A DNA stretch of 64,000 nucleotides from positions 2,651,378-2,715,377 of the forward strand of contig LR746264.1 in assembly GCA_902729315.2 (NCBI GenBank), in the 5' to 3' direction. Origin of the DNA: Spirodela intermedia (taxonomy: Eukaryota > Streptophyta > Magnoliopsida > Alismatales > Araceae). Below are positions 1 through 11,229 of the stretch, in pieces; within the stretch, counting starts at the first letter, position 1, and the number at the start of each line of letters is the position of its first letter. The notes below the pieces were generated by a model that saw only the letters and a program-made list of their open reading frames with translations, was not told the DNA's origin and made no database searches. Position numbers and translations under genes: made by a program.

Positions 1-1757
1 AGTGGAATTCGGAAATACCATATGAATTTTCCATGTAAAACACGAGATCCTCATCTCGACTGCCTAATTATTGCAATCACAATAGTTTTGAGCCTTCAAA
101 ATTTTGTAGCCCATGTTTTTACATTTTTAGGTAATCAATGTCTCAAGTTTTTGGCCTTTCTGATTCCACCAACGACTTATTACGTTCAAAACCCTTGCAA
201 CAAATGAGAGATGGATGGGTACCGAACAAAATGCAGAGTTCTAAGAGATTATTTTATGTTACTTCAAAAATATTTTCATGTTTTTAAAGATGAATGACCT
301 ACCCATTTACTTTGTTTTTAAACCAATGCAATCTCAATTTGTTAGGACATTTTATATCAAGATGTATATATTGAGAAAAGATTAATAAACTTTTTTAAGA
401 GAGATTAAATTTTATGATTGTTCTACTCGATTCTAATTTAAACCTTAATGAGATTTAAAATTTGATAATGTATGGTGTGACTACTTCTAATAAATTTTTA
501 GCTTACTAGATCATGCCATTGTGCTGGGTTTAACAATTTTGATGTGAGAGAACTAATTACATAATCTAAGCATGAAAAATTTCCATGAAGTGTGATGAAA
601 TACACTACTATCCAAATTAAGATCTAATATTTATATCTATTTTTTAAATTTAAATATATTTTTTCAAGCTTCAAATGAAGAAATCAGATGTTAATTATCG
701 TATGACAACAAAGCCAAGTAAACAAAATTAAAAAGGAAATATTTTACAAGAAAAAGTAGAGGTGAGAGAAAGTGAGCCAACTTATGTATTGACCAAAAAG
801 TGGGATAGTGTTTTGACCAACCAATTGACCCAAAAAAGTGGATGTTAATCTAGTGAAAATGATGAAACAGTGATAAAGAAAACTCATTCAATGAGTAGTG
901 AGGGAATATGACAGCACAAGTAAGATGTGGAAGTGAAACTTTTGACAAGGACAACTCATGTGACACATGGCTGATGGTTGGATGTCTTAGATGTTTTGAT
1001 GATGATCACAATAATTGAGTATTTTAGTTATTTGCTTCATTTTAGAATTGCATAACGTGATAGCATGAAGATCCTAAATATTTCTAGGTGAGCTTAAGAA
1101 GATGCAACAATTCAAGCTTCTAGGTTTGAATATTATCTATCAAATAGTAGCCTTGATTATTCGTGCATTTTATCTTGAGTTATTAAAGGTTTAAAGATAT
1201 GTCATTAATAGATCTGATTATTGAGTTTGAATATAAGGCATAGTGGACCTAAATCTAAGATCATTGGATCTAATTTTTGTGCTTGAATCTATGATCTAAT
1301 GAACATGGTTTTGGGCCTTAAATATGTCCTAATTGATTCATTTTTTTGGTTTATTAGATCAACATTTTGGCTATAGGTTAAAAAGGTTTTGGATAGCTTA
1401 ACCATCAAGTAGATAGATCTATCTATTTCACTATGTGGATCCAAATCAGCATAGTTTATGAACATGTACAATTTGGGTTTAACAGGTCTATTCGTTATAT
1501 TGCACCACATTTGCAATATAAAAAGATGAACCATGGGTCATCCATTTTAATCACCATAGCTCAATAAACTTTGTGAGCATCTATATCACACCAAATTTGT
1601 CAAAAATGTTAGTTTCATTTTTTCTGAAGGTGATCCCAAAAGAGAAAATGGGCAGGGAAGAAACAGACACTTCCATCTCATGCTTGATCTACATGAAACA
1701 ATCAACTCATCCATCTGATGCTTGAGCTAGAAACAAAGAAGTCAACACTTTTATTTT
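1..1757. other. AT-rich intergenic spacer
   Basis: Low-GC sequence with stops in all frames; the longest open frames are short and low-complexity. I see no recognisable exon, RNA gene or terminal repeats of a mobile element here. Confidence 0.6.
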
Positions 1758-2075
1758 CCTAGAGATGCTAAAGTGGCTTGTGGGGAGAAAACTTTTCTAT
1801 TTTTTTCTTTAAAGGTAGATTCCATTAATTAATTAAATCTGAAGTATACAATATTAAATAGTCTTTGAAATTTAGAAAAACTATGGCTTATGCTTTCTTG
1901 AACAACTAATGCACACAATGAGTTATCTATGTGTTTTACTGATTTATTTTTTCCTTAATTTTGTGACTTCCTTCATTTTTTTTCCATATATATCTACATA
2001 TTCTAATTACCTCATTTCAATTGAATTTAAGATGAAAATATCATATAATTCAAAAACAAATAAATCTCTCTCTCC

Positions 2076-2114
<39 letters not shown>

Positions 2115-2885
2115 GTGCCTATTATGCAACTAAGTTGACTAAGTAAATACATTAAATAGTCCCAAGGCCCTAGTGCCAACAAAGTATTAAGTATTGTGTA
2201 TTTTATTATTTATTAAAGCAATGAGAAACATGTTGAGTTGATAAGGGGTGTCATTGGTTTTATTAATTATTGTTGATAAGTTGATCTTGACCAACCATAA
2301 TCTCCCAATAATTTTGGTTTGCCTAGAGATGCTAAAGCAGCTTGTGGGAAGAATACTTTCAATTCTTGAGGAATTAGTTGATTTTCTTTTCTTAAATTAA
2401 AAAATATATTGCATTTAATTTAAATACTTTGAAATACGCAACTATTAAATAGTCCTTCAAATTTTGATTTATGGTTGTTTGAACAATTACTGCACACAAA
2501 TATCTATGACTTGTACTGATTTATATTTTCCGTAATTATGTAACTTATTTACATTTTTTACCCATATATGATCAACATAATTCGAATTACCTCCTTTCAA
2601 TTGAACATTAAAGATGTCAAAACTATATGTTTAACCAATAAATATAATTTTCTCTCTCGACCCCCCATGTGCTTGCTTTGCAATCTGGTTGAATAAGTAA
2701 ATGCATTAAATGGGTCCAAGGTCTTAGTGTCAACGAAATATTGCTCATTGTGTATTGTACTATTTACTGAAATAATGAGAACAAATTGACGTAATAGGTG
2801 GTGTAATTGATTTCATTTATCATTCTTGTTAAGTTGATCGTGACCAAACATCATAACCTTCGAATAAGAAATTAAGCAGGTGGCC
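1758..2885. repeat. Imperfect tandem duplication, period about 564 bp
   Basis: A stretch beginning with cctagagatgctaaag at 1758 recurs at 2322. The two copies stay alignable with scattered substitutions and small indels, through shared stretches around acattaaatagtcc / gcattaaatgggtcc and the segment before position 2880. Divergence is clearly higher than in the right-hand array, so this is an older duplication. It has no coding content. An (AT)n tract (about 2082-2111) lies in the first copy only. Confidence 0.75.
2082..2111. repeat. (AT)n microsatellite
   Basis: About 15 uninterrupted AT dinucleotides inside the first copy of the 564-bp duplication. Confidence 0.9.
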
Positions 2886-2999
2886 GGCCAACCTGCAACT
2901 CCCCTTGGAATGAGAAGTTTCTTTAACTCCTCCGGCCAAATTTGGTACGTTGGAAGTCCAAGTCTGTCTCAAATGCCTTTCACAAAGGGTTAGTAGCCC

Positions 3000-3007
3000 G
3001 GGGGGGG

Positions 3008-3047
<40 letters not shown>
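3000..3047. repeat. G-run followed by (GA)n microsatellite
   Basis: Eleven G residues (3000-3010) followed by about 18 GA dinucleotides, then further GA/GGGGA-rich sequence to about 3073. It lies about 0.8 kb upstream of the kinase start codon. Confidence 0.9.
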
Positions 3048-3050
<3 letters not shown>

Positions 3051-3834
3051 GAGAGAGGGGGAGGGGGAGAGAGATGACGCGACGCAATCCTACTAGTCAA
3101 ATTGAGCGGGACGGCGGGAGGATGGCCTCCTCCATGCCAGAGGAGATGAGTGCTGCTATTAAAGAGAGAAAGTTGTCGAGCACAGAGAGAACGCAGAAGT
3201 GACGCAGGAACCAACCATGGTGACTGCGAATTCTAGATGCCGGACCCGCCATGATTCCTTTTGGGGGCCCGCCACCCAATCGCCCGTTGGTGGATAGCAC
3301 TATTCCAATTGTCCTCAGTGCTCCCTCCGTCGTTTGGTAATCCTGAGTAAGCTCGAGCTGTGGTTCTTTCTTCAACGCGGCTTTGGTGAGTAAGACGACG
3401 ACTGTCCGAGATGACGTTTGGGTTCTTGGCTTTGCACGCTTGTCTCTTTCGAAAATGGGGAACCAAGATTTCTAACTAGGCGGCGGAGGAACTTCTGCGA
3501 GAGTGTGGATAGGCTCTCAGATCTTTTGGCCATCTTCTCCTTCCCGCTTCCCAGCTCTACCCAGAGGATTTCAGATTCAGTAGATACTAAAAGTGTCCAC
3601 AGAAGGAGAGGGAGAGCCTTTCCATCCACAATTCGACGCTCCTCCTCTCCCATCTCCCTCCTCACCTACTTCCCGTTCTCCATCAGAAACAAACGGGGTC
3701 CAGACTAGAAAGTGCATCGGTGAAACAGTTGTCTGTTCTTTGTCCGTTCCTGTTTCCTTCTCCGCTTCTCCATCAATTTTCTCCAAGCCTGGGATGGCCT
3801 GCTGGTGAGGCGGGAGTCTGCGGCTGCGAGGTTG
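3048..3834 (+). promoter_or_regulatory. Probable promoter and 5' leader of the PBL16-like kinase
   Basis: GC-richer region between the AT-rich spacer and the kinase start codon. Several overlapping open frames occur on both strands but none resembles a family and none joins the kinase in phase. I found no convincing TATA box. Assignment as promoter plus leader is positional. Confidence 0.4.
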
Positions 3835-6246
3835 ATGGGAAACTGCTGGACCAGTTGGAGCCCATCCGTTTACGGAATTTCCTCCCACACGAAGTCAGGT
3901 GGTTTTCCTTCCTGGGTTCTTGTTTCCTCCTCCCCGTTGTTACGCATCGTCTTCGCCTCTGAAAGTTCTGAGATCTTATTCGCGGGGAGTTCTTGCGATG
4001 AAGGTTTCAATCCCGTCGGTTTAATTCTCGATGAAGCGGATAGAAACCACCCGATTCGGCGCTAGATGCTTACTCTCAGCGGCCTCTGTTTTTCTTGTAC
4101 GATCAGAATCTCCCGCGTTAGAGGATCCGGTGAAATATGAGACGCAGGCCAGCCAGAGAATGCCGTCGAATCCTAAAGAGGTGGAGGATCTGCGGCGAGA
4201 GCAGGGGAGCAACCCGCTGATCGCATTCACGTTCCTCGAGCTGAAGACCATAACGGGCAATTTCAGGAAAGACCATGTCTTAGGCGGAGGAGGGTTCGGA
4301 AGGGTCTACAAGGGGTTCGTCCCTAAAGATCTAAGGCAGGGGATCTCGCCCATTGATGTTGCCGTCAAGGTCCACGACGGCGAGAGGAGCTTTCAGGGCC
4401 ACCGGGAATGGCTGGTACCATGAATTCCCACCAGTTTTCTTGATGTTTCTTCCCCGGGCTAGGTTTCCCTCTCTTTTATTCTCGATTCTGTGATGGTTGC
4501 AGGCGGAGGTCATCTACCTGGGCCAGCTCTCGCATCCAAATCTGGTCAAGCTGGTCGGGTATTGCTGCGAGGACGACCACCGTGTGCTTGTTTACGAGTT
4601 CATGACCCGGGGCAGCGCAGAAATTAACCTCTTTTCAAGTAATTCCTCCCATTTCTCACCCCCCCAGACGATCAATTCTGCTTGACGGAGGGTTGATTGC
4701 CGCCGATTCTGACGAACTGACCCAACTGCCCACCCTGTTCCTGGTAGAATTGCTGCCCCTCCCTTGGTCCATCAGAATGAAAGTCGCCTTCGGAGCTGCC
4801 AAGGGGCTCGCGTTCCTCCACGAGGCCGAACAGCCGGTCATCTTTCGGGATTTTAAGACCTCAAACATTCTCCTCGACGAGGTTAGCCGGCGGTGGATTC
4901 TGCTCAATGTTCTCCTGAATCTTCATCCATTCATTCAACTTAGGGCTTTTTTTTAACGGGCAGAGCTCATTTTACAGGACATGAACTGATAATAATATGA
5001 TTCTTATATGCTATGGATGAGAATGATTTCTTTTTTTTCCCTCGATTTCAGCTTTCGGGTTTGCTTTGATGCGATGAATACATTTAAAGATAGAAAACAT
5101 TGCTGCATCCGTCCCTGTCCTCTAATTATTCAGAAGATGATCAGCCTTCCAACAGGAACATGAACATGAACATGAACAGCAGAGAACCAGAATGGCCCAT
5201 CCACTGTATTCGGATTATCACCATATTCTTCACAGCAACTATATTATCACGCTCTGAATCGCCGGTCATTTATCCTCGATATTTGATGGGTCGTCAGGAC
5301 TACAATGCAAAGCTTTCGGACTTCGGACTGGCAAAAGATGGGCCGGTTGGCGATGAATCCCACGTCTCAACTCGGATTATGGGAACTCCGGGGTATGCAG
5401 CTCCGGAGTACGTGATGACAGGTAAAATCTCGGCCATTTGAGAGTTGACTTTGAGCTATGTTTCTTTTCTGGGTCATTGCCACTGTTTTCTGCTATGTCC
5501 TATGCGGCGATCTCATGATTTAAGAGCTCGTGCTTGTTCTCCGGCGAGAGAGTGGTAGAGGATATGAGCTCTTTGAAGGCTAACTGCTGTGAACGTTCTC
5601 CTGGTTTTCCACGGCTTGCCTTGGCGCCGTCGATCATTTGATACCGGTAGACGGTAAGGAACTGTGTGTGTAGTTGCTGGGTTACGCCGACTGATGGGCT
5701 CTGATATCCCTGAGATGGGAATATCAGAAGCCATGCTGTTGGAGCTCCGATACGTTGTCCTCTTCTCCGACGTTCAGCCCGTGGCGGTGGATGATGCGTT
5801 GGGTTGCGCCGCCTGAATCGCGGAGAAAAAGGGGATTTTCTATTCTAGCGGAGGACTTCTGCCGACAACCGGATGTGGGTGGATTCATCCGAAGGGTTTC
5901 TTCCGTGGTGTGCGCAGGGCACCTGACGGCGAGCAGCGACGTGTACACCTTTGGGGTCGTTCTGCTGGAGCTGCTCACGGGGAGGAGGTCGCTAGACAAG
6001 TTGCGGCCGCCAAGGGAGCAAAACCTTGTCGACTGGGCGCTCCCTATGCTCAGCGACAAGAAGAAGCTCCAGACCATCATGGACCCCAGTTTGGAGGGGG
6101 ATTTCCCGATCAAGGGGGCCCATAAGGCCGCCCTGCTGGCCTTCCACTGCCTCGGCCGCAACCCCAAGGCGAGGCCTCTGATGAGGGACATCGTTGACTC
6201 CCTCGAGCCTCTTCAGGCCCACGCGGAGACGTACCACCCCAGCTAA
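3835..6246 (+). CDS. PBL16: PBL16-like receptor-like cytoplasmic kinase (RLCK VII), six exons
   Basis: Exons 3835-3898, 4107-4414, 4503-4638, 4748-4881, 5298-5421 and 5918-6246 have GT-AG introns and matching phases, giving 364 aa. The short first exon starts MGNCW, a likely N-myristoylation (Gly2) and palmitoylation (Cys4) signal for plasma-membrane anchoring. Starting at the ATG at 4031 would lose this signal, so the upstream start was chosen. Visible kinase parts: glycine loop [11 protein letters not shown] (about 81-91), VAVK with ATP-binding Lys109, Glu126 in helix C, RD at 203-204 in [13 protein letters not shown] at 222-224, APE at 249-251. The inserts [17 protein letters not shown] and [13 protein letters not shown], and the ending [16 protein letters not shown], point to PBL16 rather than other PBLs. 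Family role: Ser/Thr kinase relaying signals from membrane receptors. Oddities: GSAEINLF where relatives usually have GSVENNLF, and Phe202 where Tyr is usual. The family usually runs slightly longer, with a longer N-terminal linker. Confidence 0.93.
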
Positions 6247-6338
6247 CTTCTAGCCGCGAGTTTAACTAAGACCTCGATGGCGTGTGACCTATCTATTTGT
6301 CGCGGATTCAGGATTATTCAGTGTGTATTCATCAAAAT

Positions 6339-6340
<2 letters not shown>

Positions 6341-6378
<38 letters not shown>
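6341..6378. repeat. (CT)n microsatellite
   Basis: Long CT tract between the tail-to-tail kinase and cysteine synthase genes, within the 341-bp interval 6247-6587 that must hold both 3' UTRs and polyadenylation sites. Confidence 0.9.
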
Positions 6379-6381
<3 letters not shown>

Positions 6382-6587
6382 GTTCTCTGTATATTGAAAA
6401 GCTGGAGTGAAATATCTCGAGATACGGCAAACTGAGAGACTTCAACTTGGGGTGAAGCCAGTTCACAGGGAGAGAGCACGAGCTCTCAGGGCGGGGGTGA
6501 TACAGAGCTCTCAGGTGCGAGAGCACAATCTTATCCGATGCCGAAATACAGAGAGAACGCAGGAAGGGGGGGAAGGGAAGCCAGCCC

Positions 6588-8598
6588 TCAAGGCTCGAAG
6601 ACCATGCTCTCCGCTTCCTTCTTCAGGGACTGGAAAAGAACCGAGGAGAGGTACCGCTCCCCGAAACTCGGGAAGACGACCTGCAGGCAACACCACAGCG
6701 CGTTGAACAGCTTTGAAGTGATAGAAGTAAGGTTCTTGAAGGATATGGCGGAAAGCTTCGATCTTGGTAGGCCATTCAGACGGGGTGTGGAGATGAAAAA
6801 GATATGAGATTGCTGGACTCACAACTATGAGCTTCCCTTCATTCTCGGGTCTGCGCGCGATCTTGATGGCAGCCGCGGCAGCCGCTCCAGATGATATCCC
6901 GACCTGCAAGCAGGTGGGTAATCAGTTTCAGACGATGCTGACCACAGGTGCCGTCTCTTCTCCTGTTTTAATCAAGTAAGAAGAAGGCTCTTGGGGGAGT
7001 TGGACGGCTCACCAGCAAGCCTTCCTTCAGCGCAAGCTGCTTCGCGGTTTCAATAGCCTCATCGCTTGAGACCTGGTAGACGAGAGAGAAGAGGTTAAGG
7101 CCTGAAAGAATGCAGACAATGGGATCCCATTACCAAATACCATGCCACTCGTTCAGGCCAAGTCAACTAAGGTGTCCCATGCAATCTTGACTATGCGAGA
7201 AAGACCCAGATGTCAGGAGACAAGATCGAAACCCGAAGTCAACCAAAGAACACTAGGCTGGTTTCTCTGATGCCCACCTGGATAACTTCATCGACGAGAT
7301 CAATGTCCAAAACACCAGGCACGAAACCGGCGCCAATTCCCTGGATCTTGTGAGGACCTGAATGTGACAGGCGCAGATTAATACAAATACTCACCTTCAC
7401 GTGCTAGGAGCTGAATATTCCACGCCACTTCCTGTTTTCTTCATCCGACACAGCCGCCACTGAGAAACATACCTGGGTTGCCCCCTGAGAGAACAGCGCT
7501 CTCTGTTGGTTCCACGCCATACAACTTTACAGATGACAGGAGTGTGCTGGTCAGGGCAGGGGACAAGGAGCACAGAAGGGGAACCGACAGATTAGGAAAC
7601 AGTACAAAAAGTCAACGAACCTTGACTTGCGGGTTCTGCTCCTTGAGATATCTTCCTGTCCCTGTGATTGTACCTCCGGTTCCGATGCCAGAAACAAGAG
7701 CATCAACTGTTCCAGCAGAGCTGTTCCAGATCTCAGGCCCCGTCGTCTCATAGTGAATCTAATGAAGGAAGAAAGGTCAGGTGTAGCAGGCAAAGAGAGA
7801 CGGCCAGGAGGAGAAGCCAGCACCTTCGGGTTAGACGGGTTTTCAAACTGCTGCAGGATATAAGAGTTTGGCGTCCTGGCAGCCAACTGCTCGGCTTTCT
7901 GCACGGCACCTTTCATCCCCGAAGCTGGATCGGTCAACACCAATTCAGCCCCAAAAGCCTTCAAAATGATTCTTCTCTCAAGGCTCATGGATGCCGGCAT
8001 GGTGAGCACGAGCTTGTAGCCCTTTGCGGCAGCCATGAAGGCCAGACCAATGCCAGTGTTGCCACTGGTAGGCTCGATGAGGACGCTCTGAAAGAGAGAA
8101 AGGACGAAAAAGAAGAAGAAGCATACGAAGACCAAGCACAGCTCAGCTTACCGCATACTAAAGAAAATCAAGAAAAACAACTCAGGTTGAAACGAGTTGA
8201 CTCGCCTTCCCGGGTGAGATGAGCCCTTTCTCCTCGGCGTCAGCGATCATGCTGTACCCAATCCTGCCAACAAGTATCAAAGTTCATGAGAATCCACCCA
8301 AAATGCCCAGAAGGGGGAATGAAAGAGCCGACGAGAAGAACTACCGATCCTTAACGCTGGAACAGGGCTCCATCATCTCCAGCTTGGCCGCGATCTTCGC
8401 GACACAACCGTCCACAACATTGTTGAGGTATACGAGCGGAGTGTTTCCAATCAACTGCGTCGATTTGAACGGAGTGGAACGAGATCAGCGATGCCCGGCC
8501 AAGGAGAAAACAAACAAGGAAGAGACGAAGAAGAGCTGGAGAGGGTTGCTTACTTGGGTGATATCCTTCGCGATGGCCAGTTCAGTTGATTCGCCCAT
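6588..8598 (-). CDS. OASA1: Cytosolic cysteine synthase (O-acetylserine (thiol) lyase), ten exons
   Basis: Exons on the minus strand: 8598-8554, 8454-8345, 8263-8206, 8087-7824, 7758-7621, 7524-7473, 7357-7278, 7072-7013, 6903-6823 and 6680-6588. They total 981 nt with consistent phase, giving 326 aa, close to the usual 322-325 of cytosolic isoforms. It makes L-cysteine from O-acetylserine and sulfide with PLP. Visible: SSVKDR with PLP Lys50, substrate loop PTSGNTG (77-83), phosphate-binding GTGGT (185-189), KIQGIGAGF (226-234) in the loop contacting serine acetyltransferase, and GISSGAA (271-277). There is no transit peptide: [14 protein letters not shown] leads straight into [10 protein letters not shown], which indicates the cytosol. 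Nine introns; eight are GT-AG, while intron 3 (8205-8088) begins GC at AAG|gcgagt. A CAG acceptor-like site just upstream of the ATG suggests a possible 5' UTR intron. The catalytic set is complete, so I expect it to be functional. Confidence 0.96.
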
Positions 8599-10097
8599 TC
8601 TTCCGGATTGGGTGCTTTTTTTCTGCAGAGACGAGGAGCATGACCTTAACAGTGGAGCAGCAAGATGATTGCAATTTTTTCTCATGAAAGAAGCCCCGAG
8701 AAACGATCGAGGAGAGCATCTTTCATCACGAGAAAAACTAGAAAAAAAGAAAAAAAAAAGACAGATCGAAACGTCAAGAGACGAGGAAGAAGAAGAGGTG
8801 GCGAATCGACGAGAGATACGACGGAGAACGGAGAAGGAGAAGGAGACGAACACTATGAATCGGCAAGATCGTTACGGAGATTTCGCCAAAAGGGGTCAGC
8901 CAGTTGCAGGGGAAGGAGAGAGCCCGCTCGATTCTCGAGGGTTGCCTTTTCCGGCCTCCCTCCACTCACCTCCAAGTCGGTCTCCGGTGATGGATGGCCG
9001 TAGCGGAAGGAGGAAGACTAAGAGGAAGGAGAAGAGCATGACGTCGGCGATTACAACCAGACATCTAGGGTTATCAACTCCCAGAAAATCCTTCATATAT
9101 CAAACATCATCTTGGAAAACTTCCACGATTCTGTATTTACTCTTACGTCCCTCTCACCGTGCCACCTCACCCTCCATGGGAGTGCTCAAGGGCACGGATG
9201 AGCTCCACTGATCTTCAAAACGTCAACCAAACCAGAACCATTCTTATCAGCACCCCGACCCGCGCGTGCCCGACCTCGAGATCTCCATCGAGGAGAAAAC
9301 CCCGTGGACCCATTTGACGTCCCAAGATTCAATCTTTCAGCTGCGTCGCGACAGAGAGATTTCTATTTTAGGATCATCCACCATACAGAATAAGCTCACC
9401 GCATGCGTCGACGATAAAAAAGATTGCTACTTTGTCCGTCTGATCTTAGGATTCGGCCACCTTTGTTTCATCCCAACCTCTTCATAGGATCCAGCAAGGA
9501 GCCTTTAGAAGATTCTGAACTGCTGCAATGCTGCGAAATCGGGAAAATCGCACAGAACATTCTGAATTTCTGTGTTAAATGATTTTCTGGGGGAAACATT
9601 TTTTTGGTGGGTTTCAATTTCCAACAGAAAAAATGGTATCTTTTATCGGAAAGTCAATGCCGAAAGCAGATGCTAACCTGAAGAACGATAAACAGAGGAA
9701 TCGAATAAATGATATTCTATTAAACCCTTGAATATCTTTGAAAAGTTAAGCAAGGCAGCCTTGAGGAACCCAGATGCTTGCACAGATCTAGGTCAACTGA
9801 CAGGGCAACAGAAAGAGAGAGACAGGTAGAGGAAGAAGTGGGCAGTGTTCCAGACTAAGGGTATCCATTGATCCCGGAGTTCTGCGTATTTTTCAGCTGG
9901 AGTGTTTTCTGCGAAGAATCGCCTTGCTTTCCTCTCTTTAGTCCAGGTCCTAAATCAAGGGGAGACTTTCATCCAAAGATCACATCTTTCTCCCCCCGAA
10001 CGGCACTCTCCCCACTAGCAGCAGCGGCGACAGGAGCGAGATACTCTTGATGGCGGGACGGTGGAGCCATTTTCATCGGGTCGTAGAGTGAGCCCCC
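8599..10097. other. Divergent intergenic region between cysteine synthase and uL18 genes
   Basis: Contains the upstream and leader region of the minus-strand cysteine synthase (purine-rich on the plus strand, about 8690-8870) and the upstream region of the plus-strand uL18 gene. Short open frames (for example 9266-9487, 73 codons) do not resemble a family I know. No RNA gene or mobile-element structure was seen. Confidence 0.5.
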
Positions 10098-10106
10098 TAT
10101 ATAATA
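10098..10106 (+). promoter_or_regulatory. TATA box of the uL18-domain gene
   Basis: TATATAATA lies 79 nt before the ATG, which would put transcription start near 10,130. It is followed by a GGGCTTAGGCCCC palindromic element of the kind often found near plant translation and organelle-protein genes (the motif parallel is inference). Confidence 0.55.
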
Positions 10107-10176
10107 AGGGCTTAGGCCCCGCTTCGAGCTTTTCCCAGTAGCCGCCCCTCCCCACAGGGGAGCTGGTGTCGAGCGA

Positions 10177-11229
10177 ATGGCAGGCCCTGGCGTCCCAGTC
10201 TCCTCGTTGATTCGGCGGCAGCATGGTGGTGCCCTTTTCCTCCGGTACCTCTCTCGCTTGCATCCCGCAGCCCCTCTTCCTTTTGGGCTCCATCTACCGC
10301 GCCACCTCTCCACGGACCAGTTTCGCAGGGGGCCCGGCATAGTATCCCTATTGCCGCCCTACGACGGCGAACTCTGCGGCGCAGGGGGATTCGGTGTGGA
10401 GCTCGTCGATGACGATACTTGGAAGGTGACCTCCGCGCTGGCTCATTCATCGAGGCCACCGAAAACGGGGGGATGGCAGCCGAAGAACGAAGAGTGTAAG
10501 ATGAATGACGATTGCCGTGGAGTGTGTGACGAGGGTGAGGGGAATTCATTTGATTTTGACGAGATAGAGGAGCTGCGTCTGCGGAAGAAGCTTTTCTACA
10601 AGCTGGACATGGGATCCATGGAGATCGAGGAGTGCAGTATTAGCCTCTTCCGCCGGCAGAAGAGCAAGTCGAAGAAGAAGAAACTCCCCGAGGATCTGGC
10701 CCCATCTAGGGAGAAACAAGTCTCCAGGAAGAGGGAACTTTCCAAGCCCTCGCAGTTAATGGATTCTCGATGCGAAGCAACCGGGATCTCACCATTGATA
10801 CCAGCTGAGGGGAAGAAGAAACGGGAGAGGATCCCGACCTTCAGTCAGCTGACTGACCCTTACCACCTGCCATTCTGCCTGGATCTCTTCATATCCAAAG
10901 GCTCAGTCCGCGCCTGTATCATCCACAGGGCCACCAGCAAGGTGGTGTCTGTGGCGCATTCCATCTCCAAGGACATGAAGTTCGATCTGACATCGAGGAG
11001 GGATGCTGCGGCCTGTGCCGCCGTGGGTACAGCACTGGCCCAACGTGCCCTGTCTGATGACATTCACAATGTGGTGTACTCACCGAGGAAGGGGGAGAAA
11101 ATCGAAGGGAAGCTCCAGATTTTGCTGCAGTCGATTATGGACTGCGGGATTGACGTCAAAGTCAAGATCAAGCGGAGGAAGCCATTGAAAGGATGTGATT
11201 TCTCTTTTCCGCTCTCAACCAGATACTAA
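10177..11229 (+). CDS. uL18 (L18p/L5e)-domain protein, probably mitochondrial, intronless
   Basis: Single 350-aa open frame. The N-terminus (MAGPGVPVSSLIRRQHGG onward) is rich in Arg, Ser and Leu and almost free of acidic residues until after residue 50, as in mitochondrial presequences. The middle is charged and low-complexity, including KSKSKKKK. About residues 225-335 form the uL18-like fold: PFCLDLFISKGSVRACIIHR, then ATSKVVSVAHSIS, then RRDAAACAAVGTALAQRA, then NVVYSPRKGEKIEGKLQILL. In plants such proteins are annotated as Ribosomal L18p/L5e family. Canonical uL18 is about 120 aa and binds 5S rRNA; the long N-terminal extension suggests an adapted organelle-ribosome or RNA-associated protein. 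The ATG at 10177 was chosen because it is the first in the frame and begins a plausible presequence. The family is fairly sure; the exact role is not. Confidence 0.8.
   Translation: MAGPGVPVSSLIRRQHGGALFLRYLSRLHPAAPLPFGLHLPRHLSTDQFRRGPGIVSLLPPYDGELCGAGGFGVELVDDDTWKVTSALAHSSRPPKTGGWQPKNEECKMNDDCRGVCDEGEGNSFDFDEIEELRLRKKLFYKLDMGSMEIEECSISLFRRQKSKSKKKKLPEDLAPSREKQVSRKRELSKPSQLMDSRCEATGISPLIPAEGKKKRERIPTFSQLTDPYHLPFCLDLFISKGSVRACIIHRATSKVVSVAHSISKDMKFDLTSRRDAAACAAVGTALAQRALSDDIHNVVYSPRKGEKIEGKLQILLQSIMDCGIDVKVKIKRRKPLKGCDFSFPLSTRY

Noticed and set aside
7668-8222. 184-codon plus-strand open frame across the cysteine synthase region
   Set aside because: It is the antisense shadow of conserved cysteine synthase exons and introns and has no family features.
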